Assembly: GCA_043196285.1 (NCBI GenBank)
Contig: JBBYJL010000034.1
Location: forward strand, 1-12,655
Direction: 5' to 3'
DNA from: JAKAFX01 sp043196285
GTDB taxonomy: Archaea > Thermoplasmatota > Thermoplasmata > Thermoplasmatales > Thermoplasmataceae
Length of the DNA: 12,655 nucleotides
The notes beneath the pieces were generated by a model. It saw nothing but the letters and a program-made list of their open reading frames with translations, made no database searches and was not told the DNA's origin. The position numbers and the translations under genes are program-made. The first letter of the stretch is position 1; every line of letters begins with the position of its first letter. Positions 6,689-12,655 of the stretch are shown here, one piece after another.

Positions 6689-8245
6689 TCAAAAAATTTC
6701 GTCCTCGTTGATCCCAAGCTCCTTCAGTAGGGACTCTCTGTCCTTGTAGAACCGGTTTATCATTCTCGTTACATCTCTGTAGGTATAGAATTTTTTCTCT
6801 ATCATCCTGTTGAGCATAAGCTCCCTAAGATCAACTTCTCTTTCAAGATCCGCCTCTGTCTTCCCGATTCTTTCCGCTATCCTGTTCATAGCATAGCTGA
6901 ATCCTGAGAAAGTGAAATTATCAGCCTGAGAGTTCCACTTAAATATGTTGTTCACTATTATTTCGTTTGTTGAGGGATCAAGTCCAGTTATCTCCGATAC
7001 GCTGGTCGCCCTTCTCACAATCTTGTTGTTGTAAGTCAACTGGGACTGCATTATAATTACGTCAAGGGCTGTAATGAGCGTCCTCGGTATATTAATTGGA
7101 GCGGATTCCAGCCTGTGAATAAGGGTCTTTGGATCCTCAGCGTGGAAAGTTCCGAAACCATATCTTCCTGCAGACATGGCCTGGAAAACTGTGAACGCTT
7201 CCTTTCCCCTAACCTCTCCTATGACAATGTAGTTAGGCCTCTGCCTGAGTGATGCCGCGAGTAGATCAAACATGTCGATCTCTCCTCCCCTCTTTCCAGT
7301 GTCTCTGTTGAGTGTACCAAAGCCAGGCCTTGTGACCGTGGCGATCCAGTTTTCATGTGGTATGTTGATCTCCCTTGTATCCTCGATACTGACGATCTTC
7401 ATCTGTGGAGGAATAAAAAGCAGTATCGCATTTAATAGAGTCGTCTTCCCTGAACCAGTCCCGCCTGCCACCATCATGTTGGCGCCATATTCAGTCAGCA
7501 CCCAGAGATATGCAAATATCCTGGCAGAAACTGACCCTGACATTATCAGGCTTACTGGACTGAGCGGGTTCGCACGAAATTTTCTGATAGTGAATGCCGG
7601 ACCGTTGTTTGTAATGTACCTGCCCAGGGATGCCTGAAGTCTTGAGCCATCCGGAAGGGTTGCATCGATGATTGGTATTGAAATCGATATGTGCTTGCCT
7701 GAATCCTGCACCATCCTCTTTACATAGGTATTCAACTCATTCTCATCCTCAATGATTACATTGGAGGCTATGTATCCGTAATTTCTATGAAATATGAAAA
7801 TAGGTACTTTTGGAGCATCACACGAGATGTCTTCTATGTCCTGGTCAAGCATCAATCCGTTAATTTTTCCAGACCCGACCACATCCCTTTCCACGTAATA
7901 TTTCAGTACTGTCATCTCATTCTGGGGTCTCTCGATCCTAGCCTCCTCAAGTATTGCTGGGTATATCCTTTCAAAGTCTTTCTTTCGTTCTGAAGAAGTT
8001 ATTTTTTGATCCGAAACCCTTGCTATTATCATATCCTTGATAAGATCGACTTCTTTCTTCATATCGGGATCAAGGTATGGTTCAATAAGGTGGTAGTGGG
8101 TTTCCTTGTCCTTCTTGTCAATGAATATTCTGGAGTATACAAGACCTGGTTCCACCTCATAAAATGACAGATCATCCGGTTCTGAAATCTCCGATAACTT
8201 GATCTCAAGTTCTTCGCCTTTCTCAAGCTGCCTTCTTCTGAACAT
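6689..8245 (-). CDS. Type IV pilus/secretion ATPase (FlaI/TadA-like), last gene of the operon
   Basis: 518 residues of the VirB11/GspE secretion ATPase superfamily. The N-terminal domain contains an E-P-x-L-D-P region (55-60) like FlaI. The C-terminal ATPase has Walker A G261-G-T-G-S-G-K-T, Asp box S287-I-E-D-T-R-E, Walker B V341-I-G-E, and a His-box-like G360-R361-Y-G-F-G-T-F-H368-A. In the sister ATPase the second position of that box is His, as usual for the family; here it is Arg. It should act as a cytoplasmic hexamer driving filament assembly, retraction or secretion. The ATG shares its A with the preceding TAA and has AGGAGG 6 nt upstream (8257-8252). The gene ends in GAAATTTTTTGA, so a T6 tract overlaps its stop. 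Confidence 0.93.
   Translation of the reverse strand: MFRRRQLEKGEELEIKLSEISEPDDLSFYEVEPGLVYSRIFIDKKDKETHYHLIEPYLDPDMKKEVDLIKDMIIARVSDQKITSSERKKDFERIYPAILEEARIERPQNEMTVLKYYVERDVVGSGKINGLMLDQDIEDISCDAPKVPIFIFHRNYGYIASNVIIEDENELNTYVKRMVQDSGKHISISIPIIDATLPDGSRLQASLGRYITNNGPAFTIRKFRANPLSPVSLIMSGSVSARIFAYLWVLTEYGANMMVAGGTGSGKTTLLNAILLFIPPQMKIVSIEDTREINIPHENWIATVTRPGFGTLNRDTGKRGGEIDMFDLLAASLRQRPNYIVIGEVRGKEAFTVFQAMSAGRYGFGTFHAEDPKTLIHRLESAPINIPRTLITALDVIIMQSQLTYNNKIVRRATSVSEITGLDPSTNEIIVNNIFKWNSQADNFTFSGFSYAMNRIAERIGKTEADLEREVDLRELMLNRMIEKKFYTYRDVTRMINRFYKDRESLLKELGINEDEIF
6691..6696 (-). terminator. T6 tract at the end of the secretion operon
   Basis: The last codons of the 6689-8245 gene read ATT TTT TGA on the minus strand. 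A U6 tract is a plausible archaeal intrinsic termination signal, and there is no other room because the convergent antiporter gene ends immediately beside it. Confidence 0.3.
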
Positions 8246-9066
8246 TATATCCCTCCTATTATAAGAAGTATAATAATACTCACTGTCAGCATGATACCGG
8301 CAAGAAATATTCCTGAGCTGATCCTACCATCCCTGAGAACCCCGGATATGATACCGGTTCCACCACCCTGAACAACAAGCCCAATGTTGAAGACGTCCTT
8401 TATTGTGGCAACGCTTGTGGTAGCGCCTCCACCGAGAGAAAATCCACTCCCTATCTTTGGGAGAAAATCAATGTCGAGTGTCAGGATCACGAACAGGAAC
8501 ACTCCGTAAGAAATCATCATTACCATGGTATAGTTCTTCATTTCTGCAAACCTCTGATTTCTGAGCAACTGCATCTGTGACGTGAATTCCGAAACCATTG
8601 TCATGACATCAGATATGTTCGATCCGGATTCACTCGCCTTTATGATGATTTTGCCTGCTCTGACAACGTTCTCAGATCCGATATCCTTACCGAAGTCCTT
8701 AAGGGCCTCTTCCACAGATATACCCCATGAAATCATTGAAGCTACTCTCTTGATTTCATCTGAAAGTGATCCATAGTCGGCTGATGAAGCCCTAACGATT
8801 GCTGCCGAAATAGGCATACCAAATGTTGTATACTCAGCAAGATCCCGCAGGAAATCAGGAACCCTTCTCTCAGCGTCATACAGTCTCTTCATCTCGAGAT
8901 TGTCAAAAAAGCCGTACGGAATGAAAATTATTACTATGAAGATGGAAAATCCAAACAGGGTGCTGAAATGCTCTGCCGGATAGGCTATCGTTATAAGAAG
9001 ATAGAGGATGATGAATATCATCGCTCCTATGTAAGAGAGTATTAGTGCCTTGAATTTCTGCTTCAA
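8245..9066 (-). CDS. FlaJ/TadC-type membrane platform protein (small)
   Basis: 273 residues. Two N-terminal membrane helices (about 7-28 and 33-53) are followed by a cytoplasmic T2SS_F helical bundle (about 60-185, with R-V-P-D-F-L-R-D-L near 68-76 and a G-M-P-I-S-A-A-I stretch), then helices near 180-200 and at the C-terminus (about 250-271). The late segment L-V-V-Q-G-G-G-T-G-x-I-S-G-V-L-R-D-G-R-x-S-S-G resembles the end of archaellar FlaJ. It is half the size of FlaJ, so with the preceding gene it may form a two-subunit, TadB/TadC-like platform. The start is TTG (9066-9064), supported by GAGGT 6 nt upstream and a TTGA overlap with the previous stop. The neighbours on both sides encode its probable partner platform and motor. 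Confidence 0.9.
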   Translation of the reverse strand: MKQKFKALILSYIGAMIFIILYLLITIAYPAEHFSTLFGFSIFIVIIFIPYGFFDNLEMKRLYDAERRVPDFLRDLAEYTTFGMPISAAIVRASSADYGSLSDEIKRVASMISWGISVEEALKDFGKDIGSENVVRAGKIIIKASESGSNISDVMTMVSEFTSQMQLLRNQRFAEMKNYTMVMMISYGVFLFVILTLDIDFLPKIGSGFSLGGGATTSVATIKDVFNIGLVVQGGGTGIISGVLRDGRISSGIFLAGIMLTVSIIILLIIGGI

Positions 9067-10754
9067 ATGTTAACCTCTTTTATAGTACTCGAAATCAGGA
9101 ATGAGAAGGCTATAGTTATCAAGGGAATAATCATCAGCACAATGAGGTACAATACTATTGCCATGCCTGTCGATGCTGATTCAAGTGCAGCAACTACTCC
9201 AAGTATTACGATCAGCATGAGCGGAAATGCAACTCCCACAGTAACATAACTCTCGGCAAGTATGCCGATTGATTCCGCGTTACTCTTGATTATTGTGTTC
9301 AACTCGTCCTGGTACTGTGTGGCTTTGGACTTGAAGTATTCCTTTAGGTTTCCACCTGAAGTGACTGTCGTAACAATGCCCTGAAGAAATTCGGAGAACT
9401 TTCTTGAGGGAGAGTTCCTTGCACCTTCCCTCATTGCTGTCACAATATCATTGCCAAATACTCTTGAGGACATTGATATGGACTTTGCTTCCTTTGCTAC
9501 TTCACCGTACTCAGGACTTTCCCCAAGTTCTCTCAATATTACGTCTATGGGCATGTCGGCTGACGCCATTGTAGCAATGTAACTTATTGCAATAGGTATC
9601 TTAGACTCAATGTCTTTCTTACGTTTATTAGCTGTAGAAGACGGAAGCGATAAGAATACGCCTACAAATGCCAAGATCCCGACTCCTCCAAAAACAACCG
9701 CGAGAATGCCCAGCGGACCAAGAATGATAAACAGAAGCACACTGAAAGCTGCTATCACAGCTGCAATTACTATTGAGACGAATGTCGCAAAAGAAAGGTA
9801 CTGCACGGCTGAGTAGGACATCTTTGCCTTCCTCAGATTCTCCTCAAGTTTCGCATACCTCTGGGATCTCCCCTCAAAATATGTCCTGAATAACCTCAGT
9901 GACATCTTGAGTGCTGGCGATGGATTTGGAAGTGCGACATTGACTCTTCCTGTCGTAATCACCGTCTTCTTTTTTGAAGAACGAGTTTTGTCTGTGCTTG
10001 GCGAAAGTTTGTCCTTTGTAGTAATGAGCTGTCTGGTGAATATAAGCCTGCTTACCTGTCCTGTCGAATCGGTAGTGGAACCCTCAGGTCCAAGTGCCAA
10101 CTGAGTGTTCTTCCCCGAGTTCTTTCTTGCAAACAGTCTTGGCAGAGAAATTCTTTTTCCCTTCTGTTCAGACTTGACACTTACTGATGACTTTCTGCTT
10201 GATCTGGATTTGTCTTTTGATTTTCTACCTCGCGATGTTGAAATCTTCCTTCGGTCTTCAGACGTACCTGATTCTGATCCCCTTTCACCTCCAATAGCTC
10301 TCTCCAGAAGCTCAGACTTTTCATTTTCTTTCTCATCAAGGTCAGATATGGACTGCATATCAGATTCAGGCGCCCGCGATTCTTGTTCCTCATTAAGTGA
10401 ATAAGGACCTTTCTCCGAAACCTGTTCGCTATCTTTCAGTGGAGATGATTCGTAATCCTCATTACCTGTAACATTTACATCTGATTCTTTAATATTCTGA
10501 ACACCTTCATTAGTGAATCCTGTAGCTTCTTCATCCACTCTCTCTTTGTTCATTTCAGCCGGACCTGAGTTGCTCCCACTATCCTCGGTATAGAAGTGTT
10601 CAGAATCGTTATGTGCCTGATCTAAATCTTGTTTAAAGGAGTTTTCAGGAGGGTTATCATTCTCCCTCGCACTGCTATTCATGTCTTCTATAACAGGACC
10701 AGTAGATTCCTTTTTCCTCCTTGAAATTCTGGGTTTCTTACCGTTATCTACCAT
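9063..10754 (-). CDS. FlaJ/TadC-type platform protein with long charge-segregated N-terminal tail
   Basis: 563 residues in two parts. Residues 1 to about 275 look disordered: 1-168 are rich in Asp, Glu, Asn and Ser, while about 169-270 are rich in Lys, Arg and Ser (for example R-S-S-R-K-S-S). From about 285 comes a platform domain: an amphipathic cytoplasmic segment, helices near 319-345 and 347-369, a T2SS_F bundle (about 385-495, beginning I-P-I-A-I-S-Y-I-A-T-M), then helices near 500-525 and 530-553. The second half is what is expected of an archaeal pilus or secretion membrane platform that docks the ATPase. The tail is much longer than usual for this family. ATG 10754 shares one base with the upstream TAA and has GGAGG 6 nt before it. 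The tail has no signal peptide and is probably cytoplasmic. Confidence 0.9.
   Translation of the reverse strand: MVDNGKKPRISRRKKESTGPVIEDMNSSARENDNPPENSFKQDLDQAHNDSEHFYTEDSGSNSGPAEMNKERVDEEATGFTNEGVQNIKESDVNVTGNEDYESSPLKDSEQVSEKGPYSLNEEQESRAPESDMQSISDLDEKENEKSELLERAIGGERGSESGTSEDRRKISTSRGRKSKDKSRSSRKSSVSVKSEQKGKRISLPRLFARKNSGKNTQLALGPEGSTTDSTGQVSRLIFTRQLITTKDKLSPSTDKTRSSKKKTVITTGRVNVALPNPSPALKMSLRLFRTYFEGRSQRYAKLEENLRKAKMSYSAVQYLSFATFVSIVIAAVIAAFSVLLFIILGPLGILAVVFGGVGILAFVGVFLSLPSSTANKRKKDIESKIPIAISYIATMASADMPIDVILRELGESPEYGEVAKEAKSISMSSRVFGNDIVTAMREGARNSPSRKFSEFLQGIVTTVTSGGNLKEYFKSKATQYQDELNTIIKSNAESIGILAESYVTVGVAFPLMLIVILGVVAALESASTGMAIVLYLIVLMIIPLITIAFSFLISSTIKEVNI
9073..9077 (-). promoter_or_regulatory. 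Shine-Dalgarno site deciding the TTG start at 9066
   Basis: GAGGT on the minus strand, 6 nt before TTG. It lies inside the last codons of the upstream gene (Glu-Val) and supports translation beginning at the overlapping TTG. Confidence 0.6.
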
Positions 10755-12304
10755 TAAGCTCCTCCAGATGCCACAAGCATTGCCTTCTCCGGATCCCTGT
10801 AGTACGTGTTTATTATTCTGCTGATCTCAACATAATTCGTGATGTCAGACCTGACCATTTCTTCCAGAAGTTTCTTCCTTTCATCGAATTCAGCCTTGAA
10901 CTGGGATGCTGTAAGGCCACGCGTAAACTGTACCTTCTTGTATAAGTTACTGAATCCCATGAAAGAGTGTTTTCCTCTGAATGAGTCGTAGCTGAAAACT
11001 TTGTTGTAGATCACTTCGTTTGTCTCCGAGTTGAACCCTGACATTTCGTCAACTTCGGTGATTCTCCTGTTTACTGCATCACCACTTCTCACAAATTTAT
11101 TAAATATGACCGTATTCAAATATGTTATCATTATTCTTGGAATATTAAGCGGTGCGCTCTCAAGCCTGTTGACTGTCGCTTCCATAGAATCCGCATGAAT
11201 GGTAGAATAAGTGGTATGGCCGGTGGACATAGCCTGGAACAGGGATGAGGCTTCCCTTCCTCTTACCTCTCCCACAACAATATAAGTAGGACGCTGTCTC
11301 ATAGCCATCTTTACAAGTTCAAACATGTCTATTCGTGCATTCATCGCACCCGAATCTTGGTTCTCAAATTCGCCTTCCCTTGTCGACGTTGCAACCCAGT
11401 TCTGATGGAGAATGTTGATCTCCCTTGTTTCCTCAATACTGAATATCTTTGAGGCAGGAGGGACGAGCATTAACATAGCATTGAGCGTGGACGTCTTTCC
11501 AACTGCAGGGACTCCAGCTATCAATGCAGAGTTAAGGTTCTCAATCATGTACCAGAAATAAGTCGTCATCTCCGCACTTGCTGTACCAAACTTGATCAGT
11601 TCAACTGGTGTGAATGGCCTCTCCCTGAAAAGCCTGAACGTAAATGTAGATCCTCTTGTGGATATCTCTTCACCGTATATCGCCTGGACCCTGTGACCCT
11701 GAGGAGTGGCACCGTCGAGAATGGGTTCGCTAACAGATATTTCCTTGCCGCAGACCTGAGCGAGTTTGATCACGTATGAGTTTAGTGCTTCAGCAGTGTT
11801 GAAAACAACGTTGGTCTTGATTGAACCATATTTTCTGTGATATACGAAGATCGGTACGCCATATCCATCGCATGAAACATCTTCGACATAAGGGTCCCTT
11901 ACTATCACTTCTATAGCTCCTAACCCTTCGAAGTCTCTCCGGAGATAATACTTGATCCTTTCTTTCGATTCGTCACTCACCTTTATTTCATAAGCTTTTA
12001 CATAAGCATCAAGTAGCGCGCCTATATCCATATCATAAAAGTCGCCAGTAAAAGCTTTCAGGTTGGGGATGACCATCTGCATTTCCTTTGGAAGTGTTAG
12101 CAGAAGTTTCTTCTCGGCTTCATTAAGCTGCGGTTCAACCACAGAATAAATATTTTCAAGGGTATTTCTGTTCCACAAAATTTCAACTGATCCATAACCC
12201 TTGATTATGTCGTAACGGTCGACCAAGTCGTAATTCTCTGCTTCCGAGGTCTTTACCATTGGTCGTTTGGTCCTTGATCTGCGTCTCAAAACAAAATCAG
12301 GCAT
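10754..12304 (-). CDS. Type IV pilus/secretion ATPase (FlaI/TadA-like), first gene of the operon
   Basis: 516 residues of the archaeal VirB11/GspE-type ATPases. A basic N-terminus (R-R-R-S-R-T-K-R, 7-14) precedes an N-terminal domain with V-V-E-P-Q-L-N-E-A-E (55-64), as in FlaI. The ATPase core has Walker A G264-V-P-A-V-G-K-T (consensus kept, but without the usual G-G-T/S-x-S-G-K wording), Asp box S289-I-E-E-T-R-E, Walker B V343-V-G-E, and a canonical His box G362-H-T-T-Y-S-T-I-H370-A. It likely powers a pilus-like or secretion machine with the two platform proteins downstream. ATG 12304 lies about 29 nt after a TATA box, so the mRNA is nearly leaderless. It is clearly paralogous to the ATPase at the other end of the operon but strongly diverged. 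Confidence 0.94.
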   Translation of the reverse strand: MPDFVLRRRSRTKRPMVKTSEAENYDLVDRYDIIKGYGSVEILWNRNTLENIYSVVEPQLNEAEKKLLLTLPKEMQMVIPNLKAFTGDFYDMDIGALLDAYVKAYEIKVSDESKERIKYYLRRDFEGLGAIEVIVRDPYVEDVSCDGYGVPIFVYHRKYGSIKTNVVFNTAEALNSYVIKLAQVCGKEISVSEPILDGATPQGHRVQAIYGEEISTRGSTFTFRLFRERPFTPVELIKFGTASAEMTTYFWYMIENLNSALIAGVPAVGKTSTLNAMLMLVPPASKIFSIEETREINILHQNWVATSTREGEFENQDSGAMNARIDMFELVKMAMRQRPTYIVVGEVRGREASSLFQAMSTGHTTYSTIHADSMEATVNRLESAPLNIPRIMITYLNTVIFNKFVRSGDAVNRRITEVDEMSGFNSETNEVIYNKVFSYDSFRGKHSFMGFSNLYKKVQFTRGLTASQFKAEFDERKKLLEEMVRSDITNYVEISRIINTYYRDPEKAMLVASGGA

Positions 12305-12327
12305 TGTGCGTGGATTAAGAGAATTAC

Positions 12328-12338
12328 AGATATATACT
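12328..12338 (-). promoter_or_regulatory. TATA box of the secretion operon
   Basis: AGTATATATCT on the minus strand, centred about 29 nt before ATG 12304. Transcription would begin about 3 nt before the ATG. No other promoter is obvious in the operon, whose genes all overlap. Confidence 0.65.
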
Positions 12339-12360
12339 TTTATTCAAGGTGTCCGACTTG

Positions 12361-12482
12361 AATAATCTTATGAGATTCGAAGAACTTCCTGACTTTGGAA
12401 AACTATGCAGTATGTATTTTCCGAATAATCTCATATATTCCTTGTACATCCACTTAAGAATTCTTTAAAATAACAGATTATT
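12361..12482. repeat. Three copies of AATAATCT upstream of the secretion operon
   Basis: AATAATCT at 12361-12368 and 12424-12431 (both preceded by G), and inverted as AGATTATT at 12475-12482. In addition, TATGAGATT (12369-12377) is a perfect inverted match to AATCTCATA (12427-12435). The repeats lie between the operon's TATA box and the tRNA, where a regulator could bind. AT-richness makes chance copies possible. Confidence 0.35.
12370..12468 (+). CDS. Possible 32-residue divergent ORF
   Basis: ATG at 12370 opens 32 codons ending TAA 12468 (starts M-R-F-E-E-L-P-D-F-G-K-L-C). A TTTTATT stretch at 12338-12344 lies about 29 nt upstream, as for a leaderless gene. I recognise no family. It overlaps the AATAATCT repeats, so a regulatory-DNA explanation competes. 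It could also be a remnant of a truncated gene. Confidence 0.2.
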   Translation: MRFEELPDFGKLCSMYFPNNLIYSLYIHLRIL

Positions 12483-12493
12483 GCCACAGTAAA

Positions 12494-12500
12494 TTTAATA
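12494..12500 (+). promoter_or_regulatory. TATA box of tRNA-Ala
   Basis: TTTAATA centred 32 nt before the mature tRNA 5' end. It predicts transcription starting a few bases upstream of the tRNA. Confidence 0.55.
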
Positions 12501-12528
12501 CAAATATCATATTACGGTACAAGTTTTA

Positions 12529-12600
12529 GGGCCGATAGATCAGAGGTAGATCGCTTCCTTGGCATGGAAGAGGTCCGGGGTTCAAATCCCCGTCGGTCCA
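12529..12600 (+). tRNA. tRNA-Ala (anticodon GGC)
   Basis: A complete 72-nt cloverleaf. Acceptor GGGCCGA pairs with TCGGTCC and contains the G3:U70 pair that identifies alanine tRNAs. The D-stem is GATC/GATC, and the anticodon stem CTTCC/GGAAG surrounds TTGGCAT, giving anticodon GGC, which reads GCC and GCU. The variable region has 5 nt, the T-stem is CGGGG/CCCCG with loop TTCAAAT, and the discriminator is A73. CCA is not encoded and must be added by the CCA-adding enzyme. No intron. The 55 nt after it show no clear gene or T-run terminator. Confidence 0.97.
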
Positions 12601-12655
12601 TCCTAACTGATTCTGAGTGAAGATAAAATTAGTGAACTAAGAAATTCGAAAAGGG

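Noticed and set aside
7272..7637. 121-codon plus-strand frame opposite the second ATPase
   Set aside because: Antisense shadow over the Walker A region, where the minus-strand protein is unmistakable.
10105..10404. 99-codon plus-strand frame opposite the charged tail
   Set aside because: A Ser/Asp/Phe-rich antisense shadow caused by the biased Lys/Arg/Ser/Glu codons of the real gene. The minus frame is locked in the operon with a good Shine-Dalgarno sequence.
6689..12304. Archaellum (flagellum) operon
   Set aside because: No archaellin, FlaF/G/H or other archaellum genes are adjacent, there are two ATPases, and the platform is split into two proteins. A pilus, Tad-like or secretion system fits better.
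1..12655. CRISPR array, insertion sequence or integrated element
   Set aside because: No regularly spaced repeats, no recognisable transposase or integrase and no terminal inverted repeats were seen. The tRNA-Ala has no visible duplicated 3' end within the window.

Overview
The window looks like a chromosomal segment of an archaeon of the order Thermoplasmatales (Thermoplasma/Ferroplasma/Cuniculiplasma-like). Four things point there: a zinc-dependent glucose 1-dehydrogenase very close to the Thermoplasma acidophilum enzyme, archaeal type IV pilus-type secretion ATPases with paired membrane platform proteins, archaeal TATA boxes placed for leaderless mRNAs, and a tRNA-Ala without encoded CCA. 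Genus cannot be fixed from sequence reading alone.

Layout, left to right. Positions 1-194 are a GC-richer edge with no recognisable gene; 195-425 is AT-rich. On the minus strand, 426-1570 holds two overlapping, paralogous multi-pass membrane proteins. A possible 25-residue Cys-containing peptide (1567-1644) lies directly upstream and overlaps the first of them. A SpoIIM-like membrane protein follows (1748-2488). A compact divergent promoter region (2489-2622) separates it from a plus-strand run: glucose dehydrogenase (gdh), a divergent folD, nadE and a CPA1/NhaP-type cation/proton antiporter. The first three all concern dinucleotide cofactors: gdh and FolD reduce NAD(P)+, and NadE makes NAD+.

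The antiporter stop codon abuts, with no spacer, the stop of a convergent minus-strand operon (6689-12304). That operon encodes, in transcription order, a FlaI/TadA-type ATPase, a FlaJ/TadC-type platform protein with an unusual tail of about 270 residues whose acidic and basic halves are segregated, a second small FlaJ/TadC-type platform protein, and a second ATPase. All four genes overlap by 1-4 nt, so they are likely co-translated as one secretion or pilus machine. No pilin, prepilin peptidase or archaellum accessory gene is visible. The operon has a near-leaderless TATA promoter. The region upstream of it carries a repeated AATAATCT motif and a possible 32-codon divergent ORF. tRNA-Ala(GGC) closes the window.

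The most interesting part is the two-ATPase/two-platform operon. Its motors differ in a normally conserved His-box residue, and one platform protein has the charge-segregated tail. No wholly new system can be demonstrated from sequence alone.
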